Source: Fremontodendron californicum (taxonomy: Eukaryota; Streptophyta; Magnoliopsida; Malvales; Malvaceae). From it: a stretch of 64,000 bases of DNA. Shown piece after piece: positions 19,571 through 31,365 of the stretch; the stretch's first letter is position 1; every line of letters begins with the position of its first letter. Location: positions 1,250,001 to 1,314,000 of the forward strand of contig JAULJL010000041.1 of assembly GCA_030761205.1 (NCBI GenBank), written 5' to 3'. The notes beneath the pieces are model-generated. The model searched no databases, was not told where the DNA came from, and was given only the letters and a program-made list of their open reading frames with translations. The position numbers and the translations under genes were made by a program.

Positions 19571-20769
19571 ATATGAATAGGATGGATATCAATATAATCT
19601 AGATGAATTAAAATTTGATATCAATCTTAATTTTTTTTTACATATAATGTACATATAATAAATTAAATTCGTGTATTTGTGTTGTATTTATGTTAGTTTA
19701 TATCTATATCTTATTTCAAAAGCTACCTTCAAGTTGGGATATTTTGCATAAGTTATAATAGTAATTCAATTTTAATTCAATTTTAATTCTAAACTCATGT
19801 TATTTTTTTATGTTATAATCGTATTCAATATATTATTAATGACAATAAAACCAAAACAACGCATGGACTCAAACACTAGTTATCTATCAAACTTCATTTA
19901 CAATTATAACAAATGCAAATAATTTGGATTTACTTAATAGAATCCATTTTGAATAGTAAAACACCCAAAAGTATTTTAAAATTAAGAAGATAAAATACTA
20001 AAAAATTCCAGTTATTATAAGATTTAGGCTGAAACAACTTTCTTGTTTCTTTTCTTTTGTGTAGGAAGGTGGGCTAAGCCCAAGTAAACACTATGTATTT
20101 GAAACAGTTAACATATTTGTCATATGAATCAAATTTTGGGCTATTCTCTAATTGTAAAACTCCTAGCCGCCCCATAACCAAGTCCAAAACAATATACAAC
20201 TTTTTTGTACTAGATTTTTTTCCTTTTTAACAGAAATCTTATATAAATTAGATTTGGGCACACCCATTACTCGGTTGAAAGAAAAAAATAAAAATAATTT
20301 AAAATAATGGATAGTTTTTTCATGTATAAATATTTTAAAAAATAAAATTAATTAAAAATATTTAAATTTTATATTAAATGACATTTTTATTTTTTATTTT
20401 ATAAATTTACTATAATTTAATTTAAATTTTTGTGTCATTTCACTAATTGAATTAGTGTCACTTGATTTGGCGACATCAAATTCAATTAGTCATTTTATTA
20501 GACATATTAATTTTAGGCGTGATATGATATGAAAATACGATACAAACATAAAATATTTAATTGACACGAAAATAATTTAATAAACACGATTAACATAACA
20601 TGTATCGTATTCGTATTTAGAATTTTAACATATTTAATAATTTGTTATATTTATTTTAAAAAACAAAAAAGTGATAAAATGGCAGCAAACTAGGCCCTAA
20701 TCGGGCTCTTAACTAAAAATAATATTTTAACTCATTTTTAATATAATGTTACATATTATACTTTATATA

Positions 20770-21959
20770 TCTACTATATATTGTTTTTGAGTCATAGGAA
20801 CTCAAGAGACTTTTATAAAATGATCTAGGGACAAATTTGTCATTTAAAAATGGGGAGCATTTTAGTTTTTTTATTAGATTTTTAGTTTTAAGTTTTTTTT
20901 TATATATTTTATTTTTAAATGATTATTTAAAGGGGTTGATTTGCACGATAACTCATGAATCGATTTAAGATCCGTACCCAAATTGTTCGGGAAAAAAATT
21001 TATGTTATTATTTTATTTTTATTTTTTAGTTTTAAGTTTTTTATTTGATTTTTAAATGATATATTAATGCGGATCGGTTTAGGATCCATACCTGATTCGC
21101 ACCGAAAAAAATTAAAATATTTTATTTTATTAATTACTTTTTTACTTTATTTTTAAATGACATATTTAAAGAGTTGGTATGTACGTTGACTCGTGGATCG
21201 TTCTAAGATCCGTACTCAACCCGTACGAAAAAATTAAAAAAATAAATTTATTTTATTGTTTTTTTATTTTTATTTTAAATAATATATTTAAAAGGGCTAG
21301 TCCGTACATTGACTTGCGGGTCGATTTAGGCTTCTTACCTGATCGACACCGAAAAATAGTTTAAAAAATATATATTTTATTTAAAGGGATTGGACCGTAC
21401 GTTGATTCGCGGGTCAATTTAAGATCCATACCGATCCACACGAATTTTTTATTTAATTTATTATGTTATTTTTTTAAAATAATGTATTTAAAGGGGTTAT
21501 TCCGTATGTTGACTCGCTAGTCAATTTAGGATAGGTACTTGATCCGCTCGGGAAAAAAAGTTAAAAAAAAAACTTGCTGCTAACCTATGTAAGAAAATCG
21601 ATTATACGAAAAAATAAAATACAAACCACAATTTTATTTTCTTATTTTTCATTTATTATTTTTTACCTCCTATAAATCAAAATATACAATAAGGTCTAAA
21701 TATTTTTCAAAAATACATATAAATAACATTTAAAAATGCATTTGTATTATGTAATTTATAAATAAACAATTATTATAATTTAATTTTTATAATTAACAAA
21801 ATATAATTATATTAATATTATTGCAATTTAAAAAATAAACATTTAAATAAATTATTATTATTTAATAAAATATAAACTTAAATTATTTATTATTATTAAT
21901 TAATTAAAAATTTATAAAAAAATTACAAATACCCCGGCAAAGCGGGTTATATTTTCTAA
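20770..21959 (+). mobile_element. Helitron-like non-autonomous element
   Basis: It starts TCTACTATATATTG after an A and ends with a short hairpin (CCCG-gcaaag-CGGG, 21933-21946), then nine bases and CTAA (21956-21959) followed by T. This is the terminal layout of plant Helitrons: 5' TC, a 3' hairpin about ten bases before CTRR, and insertion between A and T without a target duplication. The 1.2 kb interior holds about six units of a minisatellite and an AT-rich tail, with no Rep/helicase. It may be part of a longer composite ending at 24231. Confidence 0.6.
20930..21565. repeat. Minisatellite of 'GTTGACTCGCGGGTCGATTT' units, first block
   Basis: Six diverged units recur every 70-130 bp (about 20934, 21065, 21166, 21290, 21382, 21489). 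The core is GGTCCGTACGTTGACTCGCG, then GGTCGATTTAAGATCCGTACC and a run of A. The same unit recurs three times at 22262-22560 and four times at 23335-23770. Spacers are T-rich. The sequence is GC-richer than its surroundings and not coding. Confidence 0.8.
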
Positions 21960-21975
21960 TATATATATATATATA

Positions 21976-22163
21976 TGAGTTCGTTTTTGGTACACTAGCA
22001 GTGTAAACCTTTTAACTCTCCAACAGGGTTAAGAGGTTGCCACATGTCCCACTTCTTTTTTTAAATTAGTTTTTTTTGTTTTAACTATACCTTACCACTA
22101 TGTGTCACCCTCTCAACCCTGCTTGTGGAGTCTAAATATTTCACTGACAGTGTACAGATAATA

Positions 22164-22166
<3 letters not shown>
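21976..22166. mobile_element. MITE-like foldback, about 190 bp
   Basis: The two halves are imperfect inverted repeats. The left reads TACACTAGCAGTGTAAACC...CAACAGGGTTAAGAGG...CCACATG (21991 on). The reverse complement of the right reads TACACTGTCAGTGAAA...CAAGCAGGGTTGAGAGG...ACACATA (ending 22155). It sits between two runs of AT repeats, so a TA duplication is likely but cannot be delimited. I recall similar 'TACACTG(T/A)CAGTG' MITEs from other dicots but do not assign a superfamily. Confidence 0.65.
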
Positions 22167-22206
<40 letters not shown>

Positions 22207-22254
22207 CTTGACATTTTTAATAATTATTTTTAGTTTAATTTTTTATTTTATTTT

Positions 22255-22565
22255 TAAATTATGTATTTAAAAGGATTGGTCCGAACATTGACTCGCGAAT
22301 CGATTTAAGATTCGTACCCAAGTCGCCCGGGGAATTTTTTTTAAAAAGTTATTTTTAATTTTATTTTTAAAATGATATATTTAAAGGGATTGGTCTGTAC
22401 GTTGACTCGCGGATTGATTTAAGATCCGTATCCGACCCGTTAAAAAAAATTATTTAATTAATTATTTTTATTTTATTTTTAAATGATGTAATTAAAGGAT
22501 TGGTCCGCACATTGACTCGCAGATCGATTTAGAATCCGTACCCGACTCACTCGAAAAAAAAATGT
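22255..22565. repeat. Minisatellite, second block (three units)
   Basis: Three units of the same core occur at about 22265, 22385 and 22493. The block is followed by an AT-rich tail (22566-23285) similar to the tails at 21551-21959 and 23795-24231. This tail ends in a GCTCG/CGAGC hairpin (23268-23285), and the hAT MITE at 22763-23029 is inserted in it. Confidence 0.75.
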
Positions 22566-22762
22566 TAAAAAAAATATAATGAACTTGTTGATAATCAGTG
22601 TGACACACGTGTTAAGCTCATTTGCTTGACGGGATTTTTTTTTTTAGTTATTTTTAGTTTTAAACCGACCTAATGAAAGAATAAAATACAAATTATAATT
22701 TTATTTTGTTACTTTTTATTAATTATTTTTATCACCTATAAATAAAAATATACACTATACAA

Positions 22763-23029
22763 TAGACCTGTCCATCGGGCCAGGGTCGGGCCCGGGTCGG
22801 CCCGTATAGGTTCTTTTTACTATTCAAAAATATTAAAATATTAAAAAAAATATTTTTAATATTTTTATATTAATATTTATATATATCATAACTAAATTTA
22901 AATAAAATAAATTTTTTATTTAATAAATAGTAATTCAGGCCTAGCCGCCCCGAATTACTAAATACTTTGTTTGAGCTCGGCCCAATACGGGTCGGGCTCG
23001 ACGGGATACCCAGCCCGTGGACAGGTCTA
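22763..23029. mobile_element. hAT-type MITE, 267 bp
   Basis: The ends are inverted repeats TAGACCTGTCCA...TGGACAGGTCTA, continuing into GC-rich (C)GGGC tracts. Exact 8-bp direct repeats CTATACAA flank it at 22755-22762 and 23030-23037, the target length of hAT transposases. The middle is about 120 bp of AT-rich DNA. It lies within the tail of the second Helitron-like module and is therefore younger than that module. Confidence 0.85.
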
Positions 23030-23319
23030 CTATACAATAAGCTATACAAAGGTCTAAATATTTTTAAAAAATACATATAAATAATATTTAAAAATACATT
23101 TATATTATGTAATTTATAAATAAACAATTCTCATAAATTTAATTCTCATAATTAATAAAATATAATTATATTAATATTAATAGTATTATAATTTAAAAAT
23201 AAATAAGAAATAATTTAAATAAATAATTATTATTTTAAAAAAATTTAATTTTTTATTATTAATCTTTGCTCGACACATGGCGAGCTAATTTATATATATA
23301 TTTTTAGTTCTTTTTTTTT

Positions 23320-23790
23320 TTTTAAATAATGTATTTAAAGATATTGGTTCACACGTTGACTCGCGTATCAATTTAGGATCCGTATCCGATCCATTCGAAA
23401 CAAAATTAAAAAAAATTATTTTATTAATTATTTTTAGTTTTATTTTTAAATGATGTATTTAAAGGGGTTGGTTCGAACATTGACTCACGAGTCAATTTAA
23501 GATCTGTACCTGAACCGTTCGAGAAAAAATTTAAAATTATTTTATTAATTATTATTTATTTTTATTAATTTATTAATTTTTAGTTTTTTATTTTATTTTT
23601 AAATGATGTATGTAAAGGGGTTGATCCGCACGTTGACTCGCGGGTCGATTTAAGATCCGTACCTAACCCATTCAGAAAAAAGTTGATTTTTTTAAATGAT
23701 TTATTTAAAGGGTTGGTCCGCACGTTGACACGCAGATTGATTTAGAATCCATACCTGACTCGCTCAGAAAAAAAAAAAGTTAAAAAAAAA
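23320..23790. repeat. Minisatellite, third block (four units)
   Basis: Units lie at about 23336, 23460, 23617 and 23706, with the core TTGACTCGCGGGTCGATTTAAG. As in the other blocks, each is preceded by ATTTAAAGG and followed by an A-run. Confidence 0.75.
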
Positions 23791-23794
23791 AAAC

Positions 23795-24230
23795 GAAAAC
23801 TTGCTGCTAATCAATGTGACATGCGTGTTAAGCTTTTTTTCTTGACAACGTGTTTTTTTTTTTTTTTAATTTTAAGTCGATCCAACGAAAGAATAAATAC
23901 AAATCATAATTTTATTTTATTATTTTTTATTAATTATTTTTATCTCCTATAAATAAAAATATACATTATACAATAAGATCTAAATATTTTTTGAAAATAG
24001 ATATAAATAACATTTAAAAATGTATTTATATTATTATGTAATTTATAAATAAAAAATTATCATCAATTTAATTTTCATAATTAATAAAATATAATTATAT
24101 TAATATTAATATTATTTCAATTTAAAAATTATAAATTATAAATAAAAATTATTATTTAATAAAATTTAATTTATTATTATTAATTAATTAAAAAAATTAT
24201 AGAAACCCCAGTGAGGGGGGGTTAACTCTA

Positions 24231-24231
<1 letters not shown>
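23795..24231 (+). mobile_element. Second Helitron-like 3' end
   Basis: An AT-rich tail like 21551-21959 ends in the hairpin CCCC-agtga-GGGG (24206-24218) and, nine bases on, CTAG (24228-24231) followed by a long (TA)n. No separate 5' TC terminus was found for it, so it may be the end of the element starting at 20770 or a truncated or tandem copy. Confidence 0.5.

Positions 24232-24271
<40 letters not shown>
24232..24271. repeat. (TA)n microsatellite
   Basis: About 20 TA units directly follow the CTAG end. A similar run (about 22167-22203) follows the MITE. AT dinucleotide runs are preferred Helitron targets. Confidence 0.9.
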
Positions 24272-24275
<4 letters not shown>

Positions 24276-24943
24276 AGGTTATCATTAAATTTTTATCACT
24301 AAAATTAAATTTTCAGCATTTTATTAACAGATCCATTGTTAGCTATTCTCATGCTTTGTTATTCTGTTCCTAAATTAAAGCAAGATGCTTGATACTTATA
24401 ACCGTACTAGATTTTCTATATATATTAGAATTCATAATACTCATTAGAATTCATAATAATGAGTGGAAATATATTTTTTTTTAAAAATTTGTGTTTAAAA
24501 AAAAAAATGAGTAACATTTTTAAGTGGATACAAATTTGATAGTTTTTTAAAAGTAAATGGTTAATTTTTTTTATTAAAAAAATTATGTAAAATGTTAAAA
24601 GACATAATTATTCTTATTTAATTTTTTGATTTTATAATTTAATTTGATTGTTTTGTATTTTCACTAACTGATGACACCACCTCAATTACTTCTTTTATAA
24701 TAGTATAGATATTTGAGGAAATTATTGAAACTTTATATTTAATTGAGAGATATTTTAAAAACATATAACTAAAAAATTGCAAAATTTATAATATTAGGAA
24801 TTTATTAGAAAAAACATTGACAATGCTTTTCATTTAATTAGTTTTGTTAACTTTTGATTAGGAATGTTGTCTTTACTTCTTATTCTTCACATATTTATCT
24901 AATTCGTTCTTATTAGTTGAACCTCCTTCTTTGCATTTCTCTT
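24272..24943. other. AT-rich intergenic DNA, nothing recognised
   Basis: No gene, terminal repeat or known element is visible. The nearest identifiable sequence is the repeat copy beginning near 24944. Confidence 0.6.
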
Positions 24944-26065
24944 TTTATGTTACTATCTTTACGTTGGCATTTTTTCTATTTAAAAACTCTAATTAGTAAT
25001 TACCCTTCCAAATTAACCAAATCTATAATCTATATTATAATTAAAAACTATCCCCTTCACTTGCATTGCCAATTGAGGGAGAATTGCTTTCTCTTGACTT
25101 GTCACGCATCAAGCCACTTTACTTTTTGAAAAAAAAAAAAAAAGAAAAAAAAAGAAAAGAGAGAATTTTTTTGTGTGTATTTGTGTCGTGTTCGTATTTT
25201 ATTTTGTGTTCAAAATATTATAAATTTATATAAATTTTTACATATTAATAATTCGTTTTATGTAGATTTGACACGTTAATGTATTTGTGTTGAAATTTTA
25301 TTATTTTTGTGTCGTATTTTAATTATTTTTTTCATGTATTCGTGTCGTGTTTCAATTCATCCAAATATTTTGCATAATTTGTCAAGGTGATCCAATTTAA
25401 AAAAAAAAATTGCGTGTTCGTGTCGTGTCTCAATTCATCCCATAATTTGCATAATTTGTTATAATGATTCAATTTAGAGAAAAATTGTATCTCCGTAACA
25501 TGTTAGTGTTATTTTCTCGTATGTTTAAAATATTATAAATTTATATAAAATTTTACACATTAATAATTCGTTTTATGTAAATTTTGATACGTTCGTGCAT
25601 TTGTGTCGTGTTCATGTAATTTTTTTAGTCATGTTTTGATTTTTTTTCATGTTGTGTTCGAGTCGTATAATCATGTTTTGTCCGAAATTGCCAAATCTAA
25701 TTGACATTATTCAAATAACTCACAAATTTGTGTTGTGAGTCATCATGTTCGTGTTATTTTTTTTTGTTGTAATCGTATTTAAAGTATTATATATTTATAT
25801 ACATTTTAACACGTTAATAATTCGTTTTATGTAGATTTTGACACATTCGTGTATTTGTGTCATGTTCATGTTATTTTTGTGTCATGTCGTATTTTAATTA
25901 TTTTTTTCATGTTACGTTCGTATCATATAATTATGTTGTGTTTGAAATTGCCAGATATAATAGACCATATTCAAATAACTCTTAATTTTATACAAGGTGT
26001 CGTATAAGAATAAGAATTATTATTTTTTAAAATTATTATATTTACTACTCTTGCTTTTTTATTTT
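24944..26065. repeat. Uninterrupted copy of the dispersed repeat (empty site)
   Basis: This copy equals 1-921 joined to 15207-15430 with the retrotransposon absent. At 25844-25848 a single CATTC stands where the other copy has two flanking the element. The near-identity of the two copies suggests a recent duplication of this segment or a recently active repeat. The left edge of similarity cannot be tested because the window starts inside the other copy. Confidence 0.85.
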
Positions 26066-27946
26066 TCAAATTTATTATAAAATATTAATTTAAATCCGAT
26101 AATATTTCGCAACAAAACGCGAACATTATCTAGTTTAACCAAATGCAGAACCATATAAAGCCAAATTAAACCTAATTGTATTTTCCCTTGCAACTTAATC
26201 CAATCTTTTATACATTTTACATTTGTTTTACAAAAGAAAACCACATAATTCATTACAGATACTGAGATTCGAATTCTAAACTTGTTAAATGTTATCTTTA
26301 AAAGTAGATTACGAACCAACTGAATTAAGCTTCAAAATTTTCATTTTACATGTTTATAACGATAAATTATTACATAGACTTTTTTTTATTATGTTAGCTA
26401 TAGGTCGAATTAATTAAATATATCATACCTCATTAAAATTTGTATATAAATATGCATATATATATATATATAGGTCCACACACTTATAACAATAATATTA
26501 TTATATTTTTTTAAAATTGGGGATCCATGTATGTTAATAACAAATTTTTATAATGTGTTGTATCTTGATTTATTTAATTTACAACTGCGTGATAGAAAAA
26601 GATTTATATAGTAATTTTACATACACGTCTAATATTAGTATAATTTTTTCTACATACATAATTAAAACTAGAATTTATCATACTTTCATAATTAACACTA
26701 GAATTTATCATACTTACTAGATGAAAAAATGTGTTTTAAATAGAAAAATGTTGTATTTAAAAATGAGTAATTTTTTTTAGTGAGTAGTTATTTTTTAAAA
26801 AATTAAAAGATATTAAAAAACGATGAGAGTTTTTAGCATATAATTATTTTTTTAAAATTAAAAAACTTAAATATCCCTAATTTTATGTTATTACTATAAC
26901 TTTAATTTAACTTTTATGTAATGTTTTTATCCGAGTTGATGTCACTTGGCTCATGACATCAACTTAGCTAATTTTTTTACAATTAATATAGATATTCAAC
27001 CTTCAACTTTGTCAACTAAAATATCTCAAAGACGAACGTTAACGATCATGAATTTGATTATTTATATTGGAAATGCATAGTATTGATTGAATGTTCATAA
27101 AAACTGAAGGAGTAAGTTGAATAATTTTGGTAAAATTTAAGAGCATATGCAAATTCATGTATTTTTTTTATTATATATTTTTATTAATTTTTTATCATAT
27201 AAATTCAACTTTCATCGTTATTTTCTCCACAAACTTATTACGTTAGTGAAAAAAAATAAGATGGTGTTTTCAAGAAAAAATTAAAGTTACCAAGTGGGTA
27301 ATTTTTTTAAAATATATTGAATAAAAAATTTATTTTGATTTAAAATTTAATTATTATAACTAAAAAAAGATTCAACCTAATTATTGTAATAAGTTTTTTT
27401 TTTTTGTTATAGTCTTCAATCCCACAATAATAAGAGGAAGAGTAAAAAAAATATAATTTAGTCTATTGTTAAGATAGCAAATTGTCCTTCCCATCTCACA
27501 ACTACTCCCAATGGTTTCAATTTATGGCCAATAACAACTATTATATTATAAGAAAAATAATGATTTAACATGTCACAATTAAAATGAAATTTAATTATAA
27601 AATACATTTTTTAATCATCTAAGTATAAACTTGAATTATGTACGAGACTAGCATTTCATAATTAAAATGGATTTTTATATACAATTTTCAATCTCTACGT
27701 ATTTTAGATTGATTTTTACTTAATTTTTAATTAAAATTTTATTATCATTTTAGTTCAAAGTTTTATATTTATTAATTTTCTTTAAGAGTCATTCAAGAGT
27801 ATTTTTTTGTATTCAAAGAATTGATGAATAATATAATTTACTATTGAAAATAATATAAAAATATATATATTTTAATAAAAAAATCATCATATAACCACGT
27901 AAAGTTATAAATTTAATTTTCAAAAGTATGCAAATTATGAAACTAC
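26066..27946. other. AT-rich intergenic DNA, nothing recognised
   Basis: Short (TA)n tracts (about 26456-26472) and a pair of near-identical 25-bp stretches (aattaaaactagaatttatcatact, about 26660-26710) are the only structure seen. The last five bases (27942-27946, ACTAC) are the left target duplication of the next element. Confidence 0.6.
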
Positions 27947-29479
27947 TGTAGACACCTAATTTTGTCCGGACCACTAAACAGGTATGTTTTCTTCCCATAT
28001 TGATGTTTCCGAGTATAAAAAGACTGTTTTCATCCTGCAAGTGGTACTCCGAGACTTAGTTTAAGAGGGCGAGCACAAAAAGTCAACCTTGGAAAAAAGT
28101 CAACCCCTAAAAAAGTCAACCCCGAAAAAAGTCAACCCCAGAAAGTCAACTACTGAAAAAGTCAACCCACTTTCAAAATCAATATTTTAAGTTCAATTGA
28201 AAAATGGAGAAAGAATTTTGATAATCTGAGGTCTACATTGAAAGATATGGAGTTCGGAAGTTGGGATTTGGAGATTCAATAGAAAAGAAACCCTAATCCG
28301 AGAAATTTGGGGAAAAATGCTTAAACGATCAAACTGGTCGAAATTGAAGGTTCCAAATGAAAGATAAGCACTAACTACGGGTAATGGAGAAGTCACTTGC
28401 AAGAAAAACCGAAAGAAAAGTCAATCCGAGAGAAAACCGAGAATTAGGGTTTTTAGTGGATTTCGGTGAAATCGGGAAGAATCACAGAAATGGCCCGACT
28501 TGGTAAGACCAAAGCCCCCAATGGATGAGGAATGATTAAAAAGGATGGCCCAAGGCTCAGATTGAAGAAAATCTGAAAATCGAACTTGTTTTGAGCAAAA
28601 TCGGGTTTCGGAGGTTAAAGGGCAAAATTGGAAAAATTTGGGAAAATAGCAAATGGACTCCGAAAATTCTGAAAATTTTTTCAATCTCATTCTTAAATCA
28701 TTTGAAAGAGATTGGCGAAAGAAAATCTTGATTCCGAGTTCGTTTGCAAAATGGCCAAATCCCGGGCTTCTAATGCAGTAATTCAAAAAGATAAATCCCG
28801 GAAAAATAGCAAATGGACTCCAAAAATTCTGAAATTTGGCAAATCTCATTTTTAAATTATTTGGAAGAGATTGGCGAAATAAAATCTTGATTCCGAGTTC
28901 GTTTGCAAAATGGCCAAATCCCGGGCCTCCTATGCAGTAATTCAAGCCGATAAATCCCGAAAAAATACCAAATGAGCTCCAAAAATTATGAAAACTTCCA
29001 GATCACACTTTTTAATTATTTTGAAGAGATTGGTGAAGAAAAATCTTGATTTGGAGCTCATTTAAAAAATGGTAAAAAGTAGGGGCATAAAAGGACATTT
29101 TGGGAAGAAAAAATCCAAATAAATAGCAAACGGACTCGGATAATTTTGAAAACTTCCAGAACTCAATATTTTATTATTTTGGAAGTATTAAAAAAAGAAA
29201 AATTGAATTTGGAGCCCGTTTGATATTTATTTTGCATCCGGGGGGCAAAATGGTCGTTTCACCCAAGCAACCGAAAAGGGCTTCTTTGGGCCTTTCAAAA
29301 ATCAGAGCTGGGCTGGAAAAGAGAAGTGCTGGCCTGCCCAAGCCCAAAGGAAGGAGGAAGCTTAGGATTTTTTCAATCAAGTGATTAAAAATCAAGAGTT
29401 AAGTTAGAGATTTTTATTTTTGAGCCTAAGTCCCAATCCCACATCCCTTTGTAATGTCAAGCCAAGGAGGTGCTCACCT

Positions 29480-29487
29480 TATAAATA
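29480..29487 (+). promoter_or_regulatory. TATA box of the 5' LTR promoter
   Basis: TATAAATA in ACCTTATAAATAAGGGG is the best plant-type TATA box in the LTR. Transcription would start near 29510-29520, so R/U5 would be about 3 kb and would include the 36/39-bp array. The identical copy in the 3' LTR is at 43517-43524. Confidence 0.6.
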
Positions 29488-29587
29488 AGGGGTCTTGGCC
29501 TTTGGTTGAAATCACCCACTACCCCTTGTGAGATAGTCTATACACTTGTATTAGGATTATCCGGGTGGTGAGTCATAGTGTTTTTGT

Positions 29588-29884
29588 TGAGAGGGTTTGT
29601 AGCTTAATCCGTTCAAAAGCTACTCTGAGGGTTTATAGCTTAATCCGTTCAAAAGCTACTCTGAGGGTTTATAGCTTAATCCGTTCAAAAGCTACTTGTG
29701 AGAGGGTTTGTAGCTTAATCCATTCAAAAGCTACTCTGAGGGTTTATAGCTTAATCCGTTCAAAAGCTACTTGTGAGAGGGTTTGTAGCTTAATCCGTTC
29801 AAAAGCTACTCTGAGGGTTTATAGCTTAATCCGTTCAAAAGCTACTCTGAGGGTTTATAGCTTAATCTGTTCAAAAGCTACTTG
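29588..29884 (+). repeat. 36/39-bp tandem array in the 5' LTR, eight units
   Basis: The unit is GAGGGTTTATAGCTTAATCC followed by GTTCAAAAGCTACTCT, with an alternate form that adds GTGAGA-type bases and reads TTTGTAGC. Eight copies are present. All unit lengths are multiples of three, so an open frame with a 12/13-residue repeat appears (29565-29888), but nothing supports translation. The array is duplicated unchanged in the 3' LTR (about 43625-43921). Confidence 0.9.
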
Positions 29885-30694
29885 GTGAGTTATCATTTTA
29901 AAATAATGTTTCTTGTTCTTCCTTCATTTCCTTTCTTAAGTATATATTTTTTTTACATTTTGTTTTTATAATAAACTCACAATGGCCAAATGGCCTACAT
30001 TATTTATTTTAAGTTGCTGTTTTTGATTCATTTTACCATATTGTTTGTGCTATTTTCTTTGTTTTTGATGTTTTAAATGTTATGTTATTTCATGTTCTTA
30101 AGTTATATTTAATTTGGTTGCTTTGTTTATTGCCATTTATGTCTTAGATATCATGTTTTTGCATTTTTAATTTTCTGTTTTTATGTTGTTTAAATTTGAG
30201 CATGTTTCAGATTTAGTATATTAGGTGTTTGTGAAAATGCTTGTGTGATTTTTGTGTTATGACTTAGTTTTTCATGCTAGCATGCCAAGTGTTTGTGAAA
30301 ATGCCATGCATATCTTAGGTCTAGGTTACATTAAATGCCATGCAAGTTCATGTTAGGTCTAGGCCATATTATTTATGTCATGCATTTTCCTTACATTTAG
30401 GTTTAGACCCATGCATTTCATGCATTATGTTTGTTGCATTATTTCATGCATTTCATGTTCATGCCACTTGAATAATGACTTGATCCAATTAATGGTTCAA
30501 GGTCATGCTCTCTTGAGCACACTTGTGGAAAATTAAGTTTGTCAAATTGATTATTCTACCTTTGTGATTTTTTTTTTATTTAGCCAATTTTTATCTAACT
30601 TTCAAAGAGTCCTAGCTACTGCTTTCAAGTCATTTTATGAGTTTCAAATATTTTTACTTTGGTTTTTAAATGATTTTATCAAAGGCAAAAATGT

Positions 30695-31365
30695 GTTGGC
30701 AAAGCAGTTTTGTTTTTTTTCTCCTCCAAAAACTCGTACATCTCTGATTTTTCTGGGAATTCATCTTTGATCAGAAAATTAAGACAATTTTTTATCATGT
30801 AGTTTTACATGTCCTGAGTCTCCAGTATTTTTTTCAGAATTTTTGGAATTTTTAAAAATAGGGTAAAAAATCGTGGATTAAAACTGGACAGTGGAGTCAG
30901 AATTGAATTTAAAGAAAAACAAAGCAGTTTTTTTCTCCTCCAAAAAACTCGTACATCTCTGATTTTTCTAGGAATTCATCTTTGATCAGAAAATTAAGCC
31001 GATTTTTTCTCATGTAGTTTTACATGTTCTGAGTCTCCAGTATTTTTTTTAGAATTTTTGGAAATTTTAAAAATAGGGTAAAAAATCGTGGATTAAAACT
31101 GGACAGTGGAGTCATAATTGAATTTAAAGAAAAACAAAGCAGTTTTTTTTCTCCTCCAAAAACTCGTACATCTATGATTTTTCTGGGAATTCATCTTTTA
31201 TCAGAAAATTAAGCCGATTTGTTTTCGTGTAGTTTTACATGTCCTGAGTCTCCAGTATTTTTTTTAGAATTTTTGGAAGTTTTAAAAATTGGGTAAAAAA
31301 TCGTGGATTAAAACTGGACAGTGGAGTCAGAATTGAATTTAAAGAAAAACCATTTTTCTGTTTTG
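30695..31365 (+). repeat. Three tandem units of about 220 bp in the 5' LTR
   Basis: Each unit begins near CAAAGCAGTTTTTT and contains CTCCTCCAAAAACTCGTACATC, the words TCCTGAGTCTCCAGTATTTT and AAAACTGGACAGTGGAGTCA. Units start at about 30697, 30919 and 31134. The 3' LTR holds the same three units at about 44735-45400. They are noncoding. Confidence 0.85.

Noticed and set aside
23268..23290. Third Helitron 3' end at the GCTCG/CGAGC hairpin with CTAA
   Set aside because: The CTAA overlaps the hairpin instead of lying about ten bases downstream, so the terminal layout is not met; mentioned only as part of the tail.
28421..28945. 174-codon minus-strand frame in the 5' LTR
   Set aside because: It is made by tandem LTR units that happen to stay open. 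The matching region of the 3' LTR is broken and no domain is recognisable.
29588..29884. Regular 36-bp direct repeats that look CRISPR-like
   Set aside because: The units are contiguous with no unique spacers, lie in an LTR of a plant retrotransposon and are duplicated in the other LTR.
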